The notes below the pieces were generated by a model that was not told where the DNA came from, ran no database searches, and saw nothing but the letters and a program-made list of their open reading frames with translations. This document shows positions 44,897 to 54,529 of a stretch of DNA of 64,000 nt, piece after piece. The stretch's first letter is position 1. Each line of letters starts with the position of its first letter. The stretch spans positions 3,107,501 through 3,171,500 of the forward strand of contig NZ_CP091037.1 in the NCBI RefSeq assembly GCF_021534965.1. The letters are read 5' to 3'. The DNA is from Muricauda sp. SCSIO 65647 (GTDB lineage Bacteria; Bacteroidota; Bacteroidia; Flavobacteriales; Flavobacteriaceae). A program made the translations under genes and the position numbers.

Positions 44897-46048
44897 ATGT
44901 CTACTCAGAAATTTCAAAAACTGATTGTGAAATACCTCACGAGACAGGCCAGAGCAAAAGAAATGGCACGCTTGCTCGAATGGTTGAACAATCCCCAAAA
45001 CCATTTGTTGTTCAATGAATTTGTAAAGGTTCAATTTGCTATAGATTATGCTATGAAAAAGTACGATGTAGAAAAAACCAAAAAAGAACTATTAAAGGAA
45101 ATCAAGAGGGACAAGAATATATTTCACAGGCGACCTACAAGGTCATTTTTGAAATATGCGGCCATTGCCTTGATTTTTCTTGGCTTGGGATACTTCTTTA
45201 GAAACGATTTGTTTCATGAAGAGGACCATGAACTTCTTGTGCCTGAGGAGCAGTCCATTACATTGGAACTGGAAAATGGTAGTATCCAAATTATTAACCC
45301 CTCAGATACAAAAGAAGTCCGTGATCCCAACGGTAACTTAATAGGAAACCAGAACAGGAATACGATTGTTTATGACACAAATTCTGAAATTGATGAACTG
45401 GCATACAATACCTTGAAAGTACCTTATGCCAAAAGGTTTGACCTGCAACTGTCTGATGGCACGATAGTCAGTCTCAATGCAGGGTCATCATTAAGATATC
45501 CGGTAAAGTTTTTAAGAAACGGTAATAGGCAGGTGTTTTTGACAGGAGAGGCCTATTTTGAGGTAGAAGAAGATGCAGAGCGCCCCTTTATCGTAAATGC
45601 TTCCACTCTTAATGTGGAGGTGCTGGGCACGGAATTTAATATAACCGCATACCCTGAAGATAATGCTTCTGATGTCGTACTTGTTGAAGGATCGGTCGCG
45701 ATGCATTCGGGTACGGTCAATTCCGATAACCCGATCGAGTTAGTTCCAGGAGATAAAGGTTCAATGGATAAAATATCGGCAAATATCATGGTAGAAAAGG
45801 TAAATACCAATATCTATACCTCATGGAGAGATGGGGAATTGGTCTTTCGTAAAATGCCTTTGGACAACATTTTGAAAAAACTTGAACGGCATTATAATCT
45901 CACCATAGTCAATCAAAACACGGCTTTGGGTAAAGAGGTATTCAACGCAAGTTTTAAAAATCAACCGATAGAAAAAGTACTGGGCTATCTCAATACCCTT
46001 TATGGCATTGAGTATCAGATAAAAGAAAACATAATTATAATAAACTAA
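44897..46048 (+). CDS. FecR-family anti-sigma factor
   Basis: A 383-aa inner-membrane regulator: cytoplasmic anti-sigma region (1-80), membrane segment about 84-101 (FLKYAAIALIFLGLGYF), periplasmic FecR domain with GEAYFEVEEDAERPF and VEVLGTEFNITAY, and a C-terminal DUF4974/STN-like part (MPLDNILKKLERHYNL). It links the STN-bearing SusC downstream to an ECF sigma factor, most likely the one at 36499-37110. The start is fixed by the promoter-like site 24 bp upstream and a normal N-terminus. Confidence 0.92.
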   Translation: MSTQKFQKLIVKYLTRQARAKEMARLLEWLNNPQNHLLFNEFVKVQFAIDYAMKKYDVEKTKKELLKEIKRDKNIFHRRPTRSFLKYAAIALIFLGLGYFFRNDLFHEEDHELLVPEEQSITLELENGSIQIINPSDTKEVRDPNGNLIGNQNRNTIVYDTNSEIDELAYNTLKVPYAKRFDLQLSDGTIVSLNAGSSLRYPVKFLRNGNRQVFLTGEAYFEVEEDAERPFIVNASTLNVEVLGTEFNITAYPEDNASDVVLVEGSVAMHSGTVNSDNPIELVPGDKGSMDKISANIMVEKVNTNIYTSWRDGELVFRKMPLDNILKKLERHYNLTIVNQNTALGKEVFNASFKNQPIEKVLGYLNTLYGIEYQIKENIIIIN

Positions 46049-46086
46049 ACGATTTGCCTATGATTAAAAGGAACTATTGAGCAAAA

Positions 46087-46112
46087 CCGGGAAATGTTGG
46101 CGCATTTCCCGG
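46087..46112 (+). promoter_or_regulatory. Strong hairpin between fecR and susC
   Basis: CCGGGAAATG (46087-46096) pairs perfectly with CATTTCCCGG (46103-46112) around loop TTGGCG. No T-run follows, so full termination is unlikely. A partial terminator, RNase stop or mRNA-stability element that raises susC above fecR expression is the natural reading. Confidence 0.6.
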
Positions 46113-46165
46113 AATATAAAGCGATTAATTAGACTAAAATAACCACTTTCTAAGTATATAAAAAT

Positions 46166-49100
46166 ATGAAAAAACAACGGAACACGGGGTCGTGGTGTCC
46201 ACCACTGCCAAAATTCGACCTAAAAATGAAATTGACCGCTCTGTTAGTATTAACTGCTTTATTCGGACTACAGGCCAATAACAGCTATTCACAGAAAACC
46301 AAAATCTCGTTGGATGTTAAAAATATGTCGGTTGCCTCAGTTATCGATGAAATTGAAAGCACCACAGATTATCGATTTGTTTATATCACCAAATACGTTG
46401 ATATAGACCGCAAAGTATCCCTAAAAGTAAGACGTGAACGAATCAAAAAAGTACTGGGCATTTTATTTGACATGACAGATACGGACTATACAGTAGAGGA
46501 TACCCAAATCCTTCTTACATATAAGGACAAAAGCGAAGAAATTACGACAGAAAAAAAAGAGACAACTATCTTAGGGGCACAACAAGCCGAGATTTCTGGA
46601 AAAGTGACGGACAAAGATGGCGTTCCACTACCAGGAGCCAGTATAGTTGAAAAGGGCACCTCTAATGGTACACAAACTGATTTTGATGGAAACTTTTCGT
46701 TGGAATTGGTTGGGGAAGACCCTGTTCTAGTTATTTCCTATATAGGTTTTGCCGCAAAGGAGGTTCAAGTGAACGGACAAAACACCATTAACGTTACTTT
46801 GCTTGCAGATACCGCTAATTTAGACGAAGTAGTGGTCATAGGATATGGTACCGTCAAAAAGAGCGATCTAACTGGAGCTGTTGCTTCGGTTTCCCAAAAA
46901 GAGATTCAAGATGTACCCGTAGCATCCATAGATCAGTCAATACAAGGTAGGGCCGCGGGGGTGACCGTTACGCAGACATCCGGTGCTCCAGGAGCGGGAA
47001 TAAGTATCCGAATCAGGGGTGGAAACTCGATAAGCGGTGGCAATGAACCATTGTACGTCATAGACGGTATTCCTGTTTACAGTAACAACAACCTATTTCA
47101 ACCAGGTGATGGATCGTTCAATGTAGGTGAAGGGCAAAATGCATTGGCCACACTCAATCCAGGTGATATCGAGTCCATTGAAATCCTAAAAGATGCCTCT
47201 GCAACGGCAATTTATGGATCTAGGGGATCCAATGGTGTGGTCATCATCACCACAAAAAAAGGCGAAGCAGGTAAACCGAAATTTAGCTTCAATACCTATA
47301 CTGGTTTTCAAGAAGTGTCCAGAACATTGGATTTGTTGGTGGGCTCAGAACATTTGGCATTTAAAAATGAGCAATTGGTAAATCTTGGAATACCTGTTAG
47401 ATATGGTGTGCCAGATGGAAGATTTCCAATGCCGTTGGATGAATATGGAGCTACCGATTGGCAAGATGAAATTTTTAGAACGGCAGTAATAACCAACCAT
47501 CAACTTTCGGTTTCTGGAGGAAGCGAGAATTCAAAATATTTCATCAGCGGAAGTTACTTTGACCAAGAGGGTACAATCATCAATTCTGGGTTCAAAAGAT
47601 ATAGTCTCAGAATAAATATGGATAATAAGCTCTCAGATAGAATGACGCTTACCAACAGCCTGTCTTTAAGTAGAAGCCAAAATAACCCTACGATAGATGC
47701 AGGAGGAGAGGGAGTGCTCACAAATGCCTTGCGTTTTACACCTGCTCTACCTGTTTTTGACGAAGACGGCAATTATTCGATTAATGTTGGTCCAGGATCT
47801 GGACTTTCACAAATGGTCAATCCGGTGCAACTGGCCAGGGAAACCATCAATGAGATTGAAACCGACCGGGTTTTGGCCAATTTTGCTTTGGACTATGAAT
47901 TGGTGAATAACCTAAAACTAAGAGTAAGTGTTGGAGGTGATATTGTGAGTAGCCAGCGCCGACTCTTCTTCCCGAACAATTTTGAATATGCAACTTTAGC
48001 GGTCAATGAAAACGGGTCTGCTGTCTCATCCTTTACGCGTTCCACAAATCTGTTGAACGAAAATACCCTTAGCTACAAGTATGAGATCAACCCTGATAAT
48101 GTATTTGATTTTCTTGCCGGTATAACGTTCCAGTCGCAAGAAATAGAGATTTCTACCGCACAGACCAATGATTTTGTCACCAATGTGAACGGACCCGACA
48201 ATCTTTCCGTTGGTGCCTCGCCCCAACCCACAATTACCCAAAGGGAAAAATGGGGTTTAAATTCATATTTGGCACGTGTCAACTATAACCATAAAAACAA
48301 GTATTTGCTAACATTGAGCGGAAGGCTTGACGGTTCATCCCGCTTTGGCGAAAACAATAAATATGGTTTCTTTCCATCTGCTGCTTTCGCTTGGAGAGTT
48401 TCAGAAGAAAGTTTCTTCGGCGAAAGCGAAACCTTTAGCAGTTTAAAGTTCAGGGCAAGCTACGGTATTACGGGTAACCAAGAAATAGGACTTTATCAGT
48501 CATTGGCGCGACTAGGAACGTTGCGCACGGTATTTGATAATGGTGCGAACACCCCTATAGGGGTTTTCCCCCAAAATGTTGCCAATCCCGACTTAAGATG
48601 GGAAAAAACGGCACAATTCAATGTAGGGCTGGATATGAGTTTTTTCAAAAATAGAGTTCAGCTTTCAGCCGATTATTATAATAAGAAGACCGAAGATTTA
48701 TTAGTAGCAATCGAACTTCCGGCAACATCTGGAGCAAGCAGTGCCCTAAGCAATATTGGAAGTCTTAGGAACGAAGGTCTGGAGTTTACTTTGAATACTA
48801 GGATATTGGATGGTGAATTTAGTTGGCAAGCCAGTGGCAACCTTGCCTGGAATCGAAACGAAGTTTTGGATATTGGAGTTAACGATGATATCATTTTGAG
48901 TGCCGACGGCATAGGTAGTAGCAATATAATTACCAGAGGGGAATCTGTAGCTTCTTTCTATGGATTGGTTTGGGATGGCGTTTGGCAAGACCAAGCTGAG
49001 ATAGATGCATCGGGTATAGCCCCCAATGCAAACCCAGGTGATTGGAAATTCAAGGATGTAAATGGTGACGGGGTCTTCAATGAAGCTGATGACCGTACAA

Positions 49101-49612
49101 TAATAGGTGATGGTTTACCTGATTTGGTATATGGATTCACTAATGACTTTAGTTGGAAAGGGTTGGATCTATCCATTTTCTTTCAAGGAGTTTCCGGAAA
49201 CGAAATTCTTAATCTGAACCGCAGAAGTTTGGAAGACGGACAACCAAACTTCAATATGTTGACAACTGTCAGAAATCGCTGGACCGTTGATAATCCAAGT
49301 AACACCAACGTTCGAATGGCCGCACGGCATCCTAACACGGCAAGTACCTTCTTGATCGAAGACGGTTCTTTCCTAAGGTTGCGAAATGTCACGCTGGGGT
49401 ATAACATTCCCATGAAATCAGAAAGATTGAAATCTTTTATAAGTAGTGCTAGAATATATGTCACTGGTCAAAACCTATGGACGATAACCGATTATAGGGG
49501 TTTTGATCCAGAGGTTAATTCAGAAGGTCAAGACAACGTATTGTCTGGCATCGACTACGGAACGTATCCGAAAGCCGTATCATACATTCTAGGTATTGAT
49601 GTTAGTTTTTAA
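46166..49612 (+). CDS. SusC/RagA TonB-dependent transporter with STN signalling domain
   Basis: A 1,148-aa outer-membrane transporter: leader and signal peptide (to about 42, NNSYSQ), STN domain (44-120), a Lys/Glu-rich linker, carboxypeptidase-regulatory-like domain (about 140-215), plug with the signature LDEVVVIGYGTVKKSDLTGA and LYVIDGIPV, then the barrel ending GIDVSF. It imports a ligand too large for porins using TonB energy and signals through its STN domain to FecR. It is about as long as the first SusC (30972-34370) but clearly diverged, so its ligand probably differs. Confidence 0.95.
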   Translation: MKKQRNTGSWCPPLPKFDLKMKLTALLVLTALFGLQANNSYSQKTKISLDVKNMSVASVIDEIESTTDYRFVYITKYVDIDRKVSLKVRRERIKKVLGILFDMTDTDYTVEDTQILLTYKDKSEEITTEKKETTILGAQQAEISGKVTDKDGVPLPGASIVEKGTSNGTQTDFDGNFSLELVGEDPVLVISYIGFAAKEVQVNGQNTINVTLLADTANLDEVVVIGYGTVKKSDLTGAVASVSQKEIQDVPVASIDQSIQGRAAGVTVTQTSGAPGAGISIRIRGGNSISGGNEPLYVIDGIPVYSNNNLFQPGDGSFNVGEGQNALATLNPGDIESIEILKDASATAIYGSRGSNGVVIITTKKGEAGKPKFSFNTYTGFQEVSRTLDLLVGSEHLAFKNEQLVNLGIPVRYGVPDGRFPMPLDEYGATDWQDEIFRTAVITNHQLSVSGGSENSKYFISGSYFDQEGTIINSGFKRYSLRINMDNKLSDRMTLTNSLSLSRSQNNPTIDAGGEGVLTNALRFTPALPVFDEDGNYSINVGPGSGLSQMVNPVQLARETINEIETDRVLANFALDYELVNNLKLRVSVGGDIVSSQRRLFFPNNFEYATLAVNENGSAVSSFTRSTNLLNENTLSYKYEINPDNVFDFLAGITFQSQEIEISTAQTNDFVTNVNGPDNLSVGASPQPTITQREKWGLNSYLARVNYNHKNKYLLTLSGRLDGSSRFGENNKYGFFPSAAFAWRVSEESFFGESETFSSLKFRASYGITGNQEIGLYQSLARLGTLRTVFDNGANTPIGVFPQNVANPDLRWEKTAQFNVGLDMSFFKNRVQLSADYYNKKTEDLLVAIELPATSGASSALSNIGSLRNEGLEFTLNTRILDGEFSWQASGNLAWNRNEVLDIGVNDDIILSADGIGSSNIITRGESVASFYGLVWDGVWQDQAEIDASGIAPNANPGDWKFKDVNGDGVFNEADDRTIIGDGLPDLVYGFTNDFSWKGLDLSIFFQGVSGNEILNLNRRSLEDGQPNFNMLTTVRNRWTVDNPSNTNVRMAARHPNTASTFLIEDGSFLRLRNVTLGYNIPMKSERLKSFISSARIYVTGQNLWTITDYRGFDPEVNSEGQDNVLSGIDYGTYPKAVSYILGIDVSF

Positions 49613-49628
49613 CTTAAATAGTAAAATC

Positions 49629-51029
49629 ATGAAAAATATACTTATTCCAATAGTCGCGATTACCCTAATGGTCTCATGTGAAAGTAATCTAGAGGAAGAA
49701 CCTTTTTCGTTTATTACAAATGATAATTTTTTCAATACCGAAGAAGATGCCATATCGGGGGTCAACGCAGTCTATCAAAACTTAAGGGAAGGTGGTTTTT
49801 ACGGAAGTACGTACGTCACGTTGTCAGAAGTTGGGGCAGATATTATAGAATATCGAAGTGATGGTGATGCAGAATTCATAGGTTTTGACAAAAATCAATT
49901 TGGTTCGGCATTCGGACCTCTGAACAATTTTTGGACCCAGGCTTACAGTACTATTAATCGTGCGAATACAGTAATCGTAAATACAACCTTGGATAGTGAG
50001 ATAGGAGATAGGGTGGTGGCAGAAGCGACATTCCTAAGGGCACTTACGTATTTTAATCTGGTTCGGGCCTTTGGTGATGTTCCGCTGGTTCTGATACCTC
50101 CAGAAGGGATAGACAATCTGGCCATCCCAAGAGTGGAATCTTCTCAAGTTTATGATCAAATAATCACCGATTTGAATCAAATAATTGGTGATGGAGACCT
50201 TCCCGAAACATATGGAAATTCTTCTGACATAGGTCGGGCAACATTGGGTGCGGCCCAAGCCTTACTGGCCGAAATTCATCTTACCTTGGGTAATTATTCA
50301 GAAGCAAGAGATCTTGCGCAGCAGATAATATCATCGGGCACCTATCAACTCTTTGATACCTATAATGATGTTTTTGACCTTGCCAATGAAAATGGTATAG
50401 AGCATATATTTTCCATTCAGTACAGCTGTGTAGAGCCGCAGTTTGGTAGTGGTTATGCACAGTCATTTGCCGTGGATTTTCTATATCCTGGATTCGGTGG
50501 ATTAATGGTGAACGAAGCTTTTGTAGCATCCTTTGATGCCAACGATGTTCGTTCCGAGCTTATCTATACCGAAAAGATAACGGAATCGGGCGAGATACTG
50601 GAGGTGAAACAACTGCCAAGACACGACAAGTTTTTTGACCCCTCACCCTGTGGCAATAGTAGGGCGAAAAACAACTGGATTGTATACAGGTTTGCTGATA
50701 TTTTATTGTTTTTCGCGGAGGCAGAGAATGAACTGTCCGGACCTAGCGGTGCCGCGTATGATGCAGTGAACCAAATCAGGGAACGGGCAGGAATAGCACC
50801 CTTGGAAGCTGGTCTGTCAAAAGAAGCTTTTCAAGAAGCTGTTTTTCAAGAGCGTGCTTGGGAGCTTTATTCAGAAGGGCATCGAAGATGGGATTTGCTT
50901 AGAACGGGCCGTTATATACAACAAATGGAAAGTGTTGGCATTCCAACAGAGAGTAGATATGTATTGTTTCCGATTCCTTTGGCAGAGTTGGATGCCAATA
51001 AAGAGTTGACCCAAAACGACGGATATTGA
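49629..51029 (+). CDS. SusD/RagB-family surface lipoprotein
   Basis: A 466-aa lipoprotein with lipobox at Cys17 (ITLMVSC), SusD core with TPR features (AEATFLRALTYFNLVRAFGDVPL), and an end PIPLAELDANKELTQNDGY. The frame can be read from 49596, inside susC, but the ATG at 49629 starts exactly at the signal peptide and lies 16 bp past the susC stop. It is the ligand-binding lid of the SusC pore. The gene follows susC in the operon that starts at the ECF-type site 44850. Confidence 0.94.
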   Translation: MKNILIPIVAITLMVSCESNLEEEPFSFITNDNFFNTEEDAISGVNAVYQNLREGGFYGSTYVTLSEVGADIIEYRSDGDAEFIGFDKNQFGSAFGPLNNFWTQAYSTINRANTVIVNTTLDSEIGDRVVAEATFLRALTYFNLVRAFGDVPLVLIPPEGIDNLAIPRVESSQVYDQIITDLNQIIGDGDLPETYGNSSDIGRATLGAAQALLAEIHLTLGNYSEARDLAQQIISSGTYQLFDTYNDVFDLANENGIEHIFSIQYSCVEPQFGSGYAQSFAVDFLYPGFGGLMVNEAFVASFDANDVRSELIYTEKITESGEILEVKQLPRHDKFFDPSPCGNSRAKNNWIVYRFADILLFFAEAENELSGPSGAAYDAVNQIRERAGIAPLEAGLSKEAFQEAVFQERAWELYSEGHRRWDLLRTGRYIQQMESVGIPTESRYVLFPIPLAELDANKELTQNDGY

Positions 51030-51139
51030 GGTTCGGAGAGATTGTGTTCCCTTCAAGATCACGCCCATTTAGGGTTTCGTGTGCATTGGGCCAATGTAAC
51101 CTTTTTAACGAATTATTTACTTGCTAAAACGTTTCATCT

Positions 51140-52768
51140 ATGCAAAAACGGATAATTTTTTGTTCACTCCTGTCATGTATCCTTTTATCATGTTTATCCC
51201 AAGAAAAGGAGTCTTTTGATGTAGTGGTCTATGGAGGTACCCCTGGAGGGGTTATCTCCGCGGTGGCGGCATCAAGGAACGGTGCTAAAGTATTGCTCAT
51301 AGAACAAACAAACCATGTTGGTGGGCTAAGTACGAGCGGTATCAATACGGCGGAATCTGAACATATGATCAACAAGGCGATTACGGGAATCGCATTGGAA
51401 TTTTATGTTAGGATGGGAGAGAAATTTCCAGATGGATATTTTGAGACCTTTTTTAATGGAAGAACACTGAATTTTAAGAAGGGCGACCCTGCGTTCTTTT
51501 TTGAATCCCACGTTGCGGAAGAGATGTATAATGAGATGCTCGAAGAAGCAGGGGTCAACGTGACCTTTGGCAAATATGTCGACTCCGTTAGTAAAAAGGC
51601 AGGAACGATCGATCAAATTATTCTTACCGACGGTACAACTGTTAATGGGGAAATATTCATAGATGCGTCTTATGAAGGTGATTTAATGGCACGTTCCGGT
51701 GTCACTTACACCTACGGACGAGAAGGCCGAAGTAAGTACAATGAATCTTACGCAGGAATCCGTTTTATGGATGATACGATTAGTGCGCGCACCGTTGATC
51801 ACAGCGGTAAAATACTACCATATTTCTCAAAAGATTCTGGCTTAAAGGCAGGTGAAGGCGATGACAGGGTAATGAACTATAATTTTCGCTTATCAACTAC
51901 AAAGGTTGACAGCAACAAAGTTGAGATTCAAAGACCCGTTGATTACAATCCATCTCAGTTCAGCCTATTGCGGGACTTTCTAAAAAGCTACCCTGAGACT
52001 AAGCTCAATAAACTGATTGGCATCTATGATAGAGGTAGTGGCAAGTTTGAGTTCAATAATAAACAAGACGCCATAATATCCTTGGGTCTTTTTGGAGGTA
52101 ATCGGGAGTATCCGGATGCAGACTATGACAAACGCCAGGAAATATACGATAACCATAAGTCCTATACGCTTGGGTTTCTATATTTCCTCGGTCATGATGG
52201 TTCGGTACCGGAGAATTTACGGCAAGAGATGCGTTCTTTTGGGTTTAGCAAGGATGAATTTGTTGACAACGATCATTTTCCGTACTACTTGTATATCAGG
52301 GAAGCGCGGAGGATGGTAGGTGATTTTGTTTTAACCCAACACGATATTCTGGATGATAGAAGCAAAGAAGATGCTGTAATGTTGGGTTCCCATTGGATCG
52401 ACTCACACCATGTGCAAAGGGTACAGGTTTCCGATTCTACTTTTACCAATGAGGGAAGAATTTGGCATAAGGTGACCGAGCCTTATGAAATTCCCTATGG
52501 GGTGTTGCTTCCTAAAAAAGACGAAGTCACCAATCTTTTGGTACCTGTTTGTAGCTCGTTGTCCCATGTGGCATTCTGCTCATATCGGCTTGAATCTACG
52601 TGGATGCAGATGGGCCATGTGGCAGGTACTGCGGCGGCCCTTTCCTTAAAGAAAAAGACGACCCCCGCCGAATTGGAAATTGATATACTCAGAGAACAAC
52701 TAGCGAAAGAAGGGGTAATCTATAAAATTGGGAATCTCGGAGACTATGATGATTACGACAACGAATAG
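51140..52768 (+). CDS. FAD-dependent oxidoreductase, lipoprotein
   Basis: A 542-aa protein with a lipobox at Cys18 (CILLSC), then a Rossmann FAD-binding start: VVVYGGTPGGVISAVAASRN followed by the acidic LLIEQ. GGLSTSG and FIDASYEGDLMARSG fit the FAD-dependent oxidoreductase family common in Bacteroidota polysaccharide loci (PF12831 type). Its substrate is not known; sugar or sugar-acid oxidation outside the cytoplasm is an inference from context. It follows susD after 110 bp and precedes cstA by 14 bp. Confidence 0.82.
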   Translation: MQKRIIFCSLLSCILLSCLSQEKESFDVVVYGGTPGGVISAVAASRNGAKVLLIEQTNHVGGLSTSGINTAESEHMINKAITGIALEFYVRMGEKFPDGYFETFFNGRTLNFKKGDPAFFFESHVAEEMYNEMLEEAGVNVTFGKYVDSVSKKAGTIDQIILTDGTTVNGEIFIDASYEGDLMARSGVTYTYGREGRSKYNESYAGIRFMDDTISARTVDHSGKILPYFSKDSGLKAGEGDDRVMNYNFRLSTTKVDSNKVEIQRPVDYNPSQFSLLRDFLKSYPETKLNKLIGIYDRGSGKFEFNNKQDAIISLGLFGGNREYPDADYDKRQEIYDNHKSYTLGFLYFLGHDGSVPENLRQEMRSFGFSKDEFVDNDHFPYYLYIREARRMVGDFVLTQHDILDDRSKEDAVMLGSHWIDSHHVQRVQVSDSTFTNEGRIWHKVTEPYEIPYGVLLPKKDEVTNLLVPVCSSLSHVAFCSYRLESTWMQMGHVAGTAAALSLKKKTTPAELEIDILREQLAKEGVIYKIGNLGDYDDYDNE

Positions 52769-52782
52769 AGAATAGCGTTTCA

Positions 52783-54222
52783 ATGATTTCATTTCTTATT
52801 TCCATAGGCATCTTGGTCATAGGCTACTTCACTTATGGCAAATTCATGGAAAGGGTTTTCGGTGTTGACAAAAATCGAGATACTCCCGCCATACGGCTTC
52901 ATGATGATGTTGATTTCGTACCCCTACCTACATGGCGTATTTTTCTGATACAGTTTCTCAACATAGCAGGTTTAGGACCAATTTTTGGAGCTATTGCAGG
53001 AGCCATGTTCGGGCCTTCGGCCTTTTTGTGGATAGTGCTGGGAAGCATTTTTGCGGGGGCGGTACATGATTATTTTTCTGGAATGCTGTCTCTTCGAAAC
53101 GACGGTCTAAGTATAAGTGAGGTTGTGGGCATTTACCTGGGCCCAAAGGTAAAGACCATGATGCGGTTCTTTACTGTAACACTTCTGATTTTTGTAGGTA
53201 CGGTCTTTTTGGTCGGCCCGGCGAAAATAATTGATGGTATGATGGGCAACCTCTGGGGAGTATGGGCATGGGTAGGCATAATTTTGGTGTATTATGTTTT
53301 ATCTACGTTACTGCCAATCGATAAACTTATTGGCAAACTCTATCCAATTTTCGGAATCGCTATGTTATTGATGGCCGTGGGTCTTCTTGTTCCGTTGTTC
53401 TTTGGAGACTATCAAATTCCTGAGCTCGTCCCGGCAAACATTGGTAATATGACTACCAATACAGAAGAAACCCCTTTGTTCCCAATTTTGTTCGTCACCA
53501 TTGCCTGTGGGGCCATATCAGGTTTTCATGCCACACAATCCCCTCTAATGGCGCGTTGCATTAAAAATGAAAAATCTGGAAGAAGAATTTTTTATGGCTC
53601 CATGATAACCGAAGGTATAGTCGCACTTATATGGGCGGCCGCGGCCATGACATTTTTTGGTGATGTTACCGAGTTGAACAATGCAATGAATGCCAATAAT
53701 AATAATGCAGCATGGGCCGCCAACGAGATATCACTGAACATGTTGGGTGGTGCCGGGGGTATTTTGGCCTTGTTGGGTATTGTTGCGGCTCCGATTACTT
53801 CCGGTGATACTGCATTTCGATCTGCTCGGCTCATTCTATCGGATGTTTTTAAATCGGATCAAAATAAATTACGAAACAGGTTATATGTTGCATTGCCTCT
53901 ATTCGCAATTGCCTTCGTGCTCACCCAAATCGACTTCGGAGTTATTTGGAGGTACTTTGCATGGAGCAATCAAACTTTAGCGACGGTGGTATTATGGGCC
54001 ATTACAGCCTATTTAATATTCGAAAATAAACTGTACTGGGTAACCCTTGTACCGGCCTTGTTCATGACCATGGTTTGTAGCACCTATATTTTGATTGCCA
54101 AAGAGGGCTTTCAGCTAGAAAACAACACAGCCTATTTAGTCGGGGCTGTAATAACTATTATTATAGCCACCCTCTTTTGGGGATATGTTACAAAAAGAAG
54201 GAATTTTAGTATGGTAAGTTAA
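52783..54222 (+). CDS. cstA: CstA-family carbon-starvation/peptide transporter
   Basis: A 479-aa inner-membrane protein with 12 or more hydrophobic segments and CstA hallmarks: FLNIAGLGPIFGAIAGAMFG, AGAVHDYFSGMLSLRNDG, SGFHATQSPLMARC and TSGDTAFRSARLIL. CstA-type carriers take up peptides or pyruvate during carbon starvation. This version is shorter than the 701-aa E. coli protein, as I recall is common in this phylum. It closes the operon begun at 44850. A strong terminator follows at 54296. Confidence 0.9.
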   Translation: MISFLISIGILVIGYFTYGKFMERVFGVDKNRDTPAIRLHDDVDFVPLPTWRIFLIQFLNIAGLGPIFGAIAGAMFGPSAFLWIVLGSIFAGAVHDYFSGMLSLRNDGLSISEVVGIYLGPKVKTMMRFFTVTLLIFVGTVFLVGPAKIIDGMMGNLWGVWAWVGIILVYYVLSTLLPIDKLIGKLYPIFGIAMLLMAVGLLVPLFFGDYQIPELVPANIGNMTTNTEETPLFPILFVTIACGAISGFHATQSPLMARCIKNEKSGRRIFYGSMITEGIVALIWAAAAMTFFGDVTELNNAMNANNNNAAWAANEISLNMLGGAGGILALLGIVAAPITSGDTAFRSARLILSDVFKSDQNKLRNRLYVALPLFAIAFVLTQIDFGVIWRYFAWSNQTLATVVLWAITAYLIFENKLYWVTLVPALFMTMVCSTYILIAKEGFQLENNTAYLVGAVITIIIATLFWGYVTKRRNFSMVS

Positions 54223-54295
54223 AAATAGATTCAGTGATTGGTATCTACAAGTATAGAACTGTTTGAGTTAGTTTAGTTGAGTTTTTTTCGAGATT

Positions 54296-54321
54296 AGGGA
54301 CGAAAAATCTTCGTCCCTTTT
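54296..54321 (+). terminator. Rho-independent terminator after cstA
   Basis: AGGGACGAA (54296-54304) pairs with TTCGTCCCT (54310-54318) around loop AAATC and runs into TTTTCTATTT. It ends the operon from 44850. The rest of the 307-bp gap to 54529 shows no gene and no clear promoter box. Confidence 0.85.
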
Positions 54322-54529
54322 CTATTTGACAATACTACTGATGATTTACAATTATAAAATTGTTGTGATTTCGAAGGAAGAACCTTTCGAAACTGTTCGG
54401 AAAAACTGGGTAATCAATAACAGGAATGATTTTGGGAACTAACGTCAAATTGACCAACATAAAGGAAACTTTAAGAACATTGATTTATTTCTAGAACAAA
54501 GTAGCTAACCTTAATTAGTACGTTAAGAT

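Noticed and set aside
44815-45018. 67-codon frame starting before fecR
   Set aside because: It runs through the ECF-type promoter and into fecR in another frame; no coding signs.
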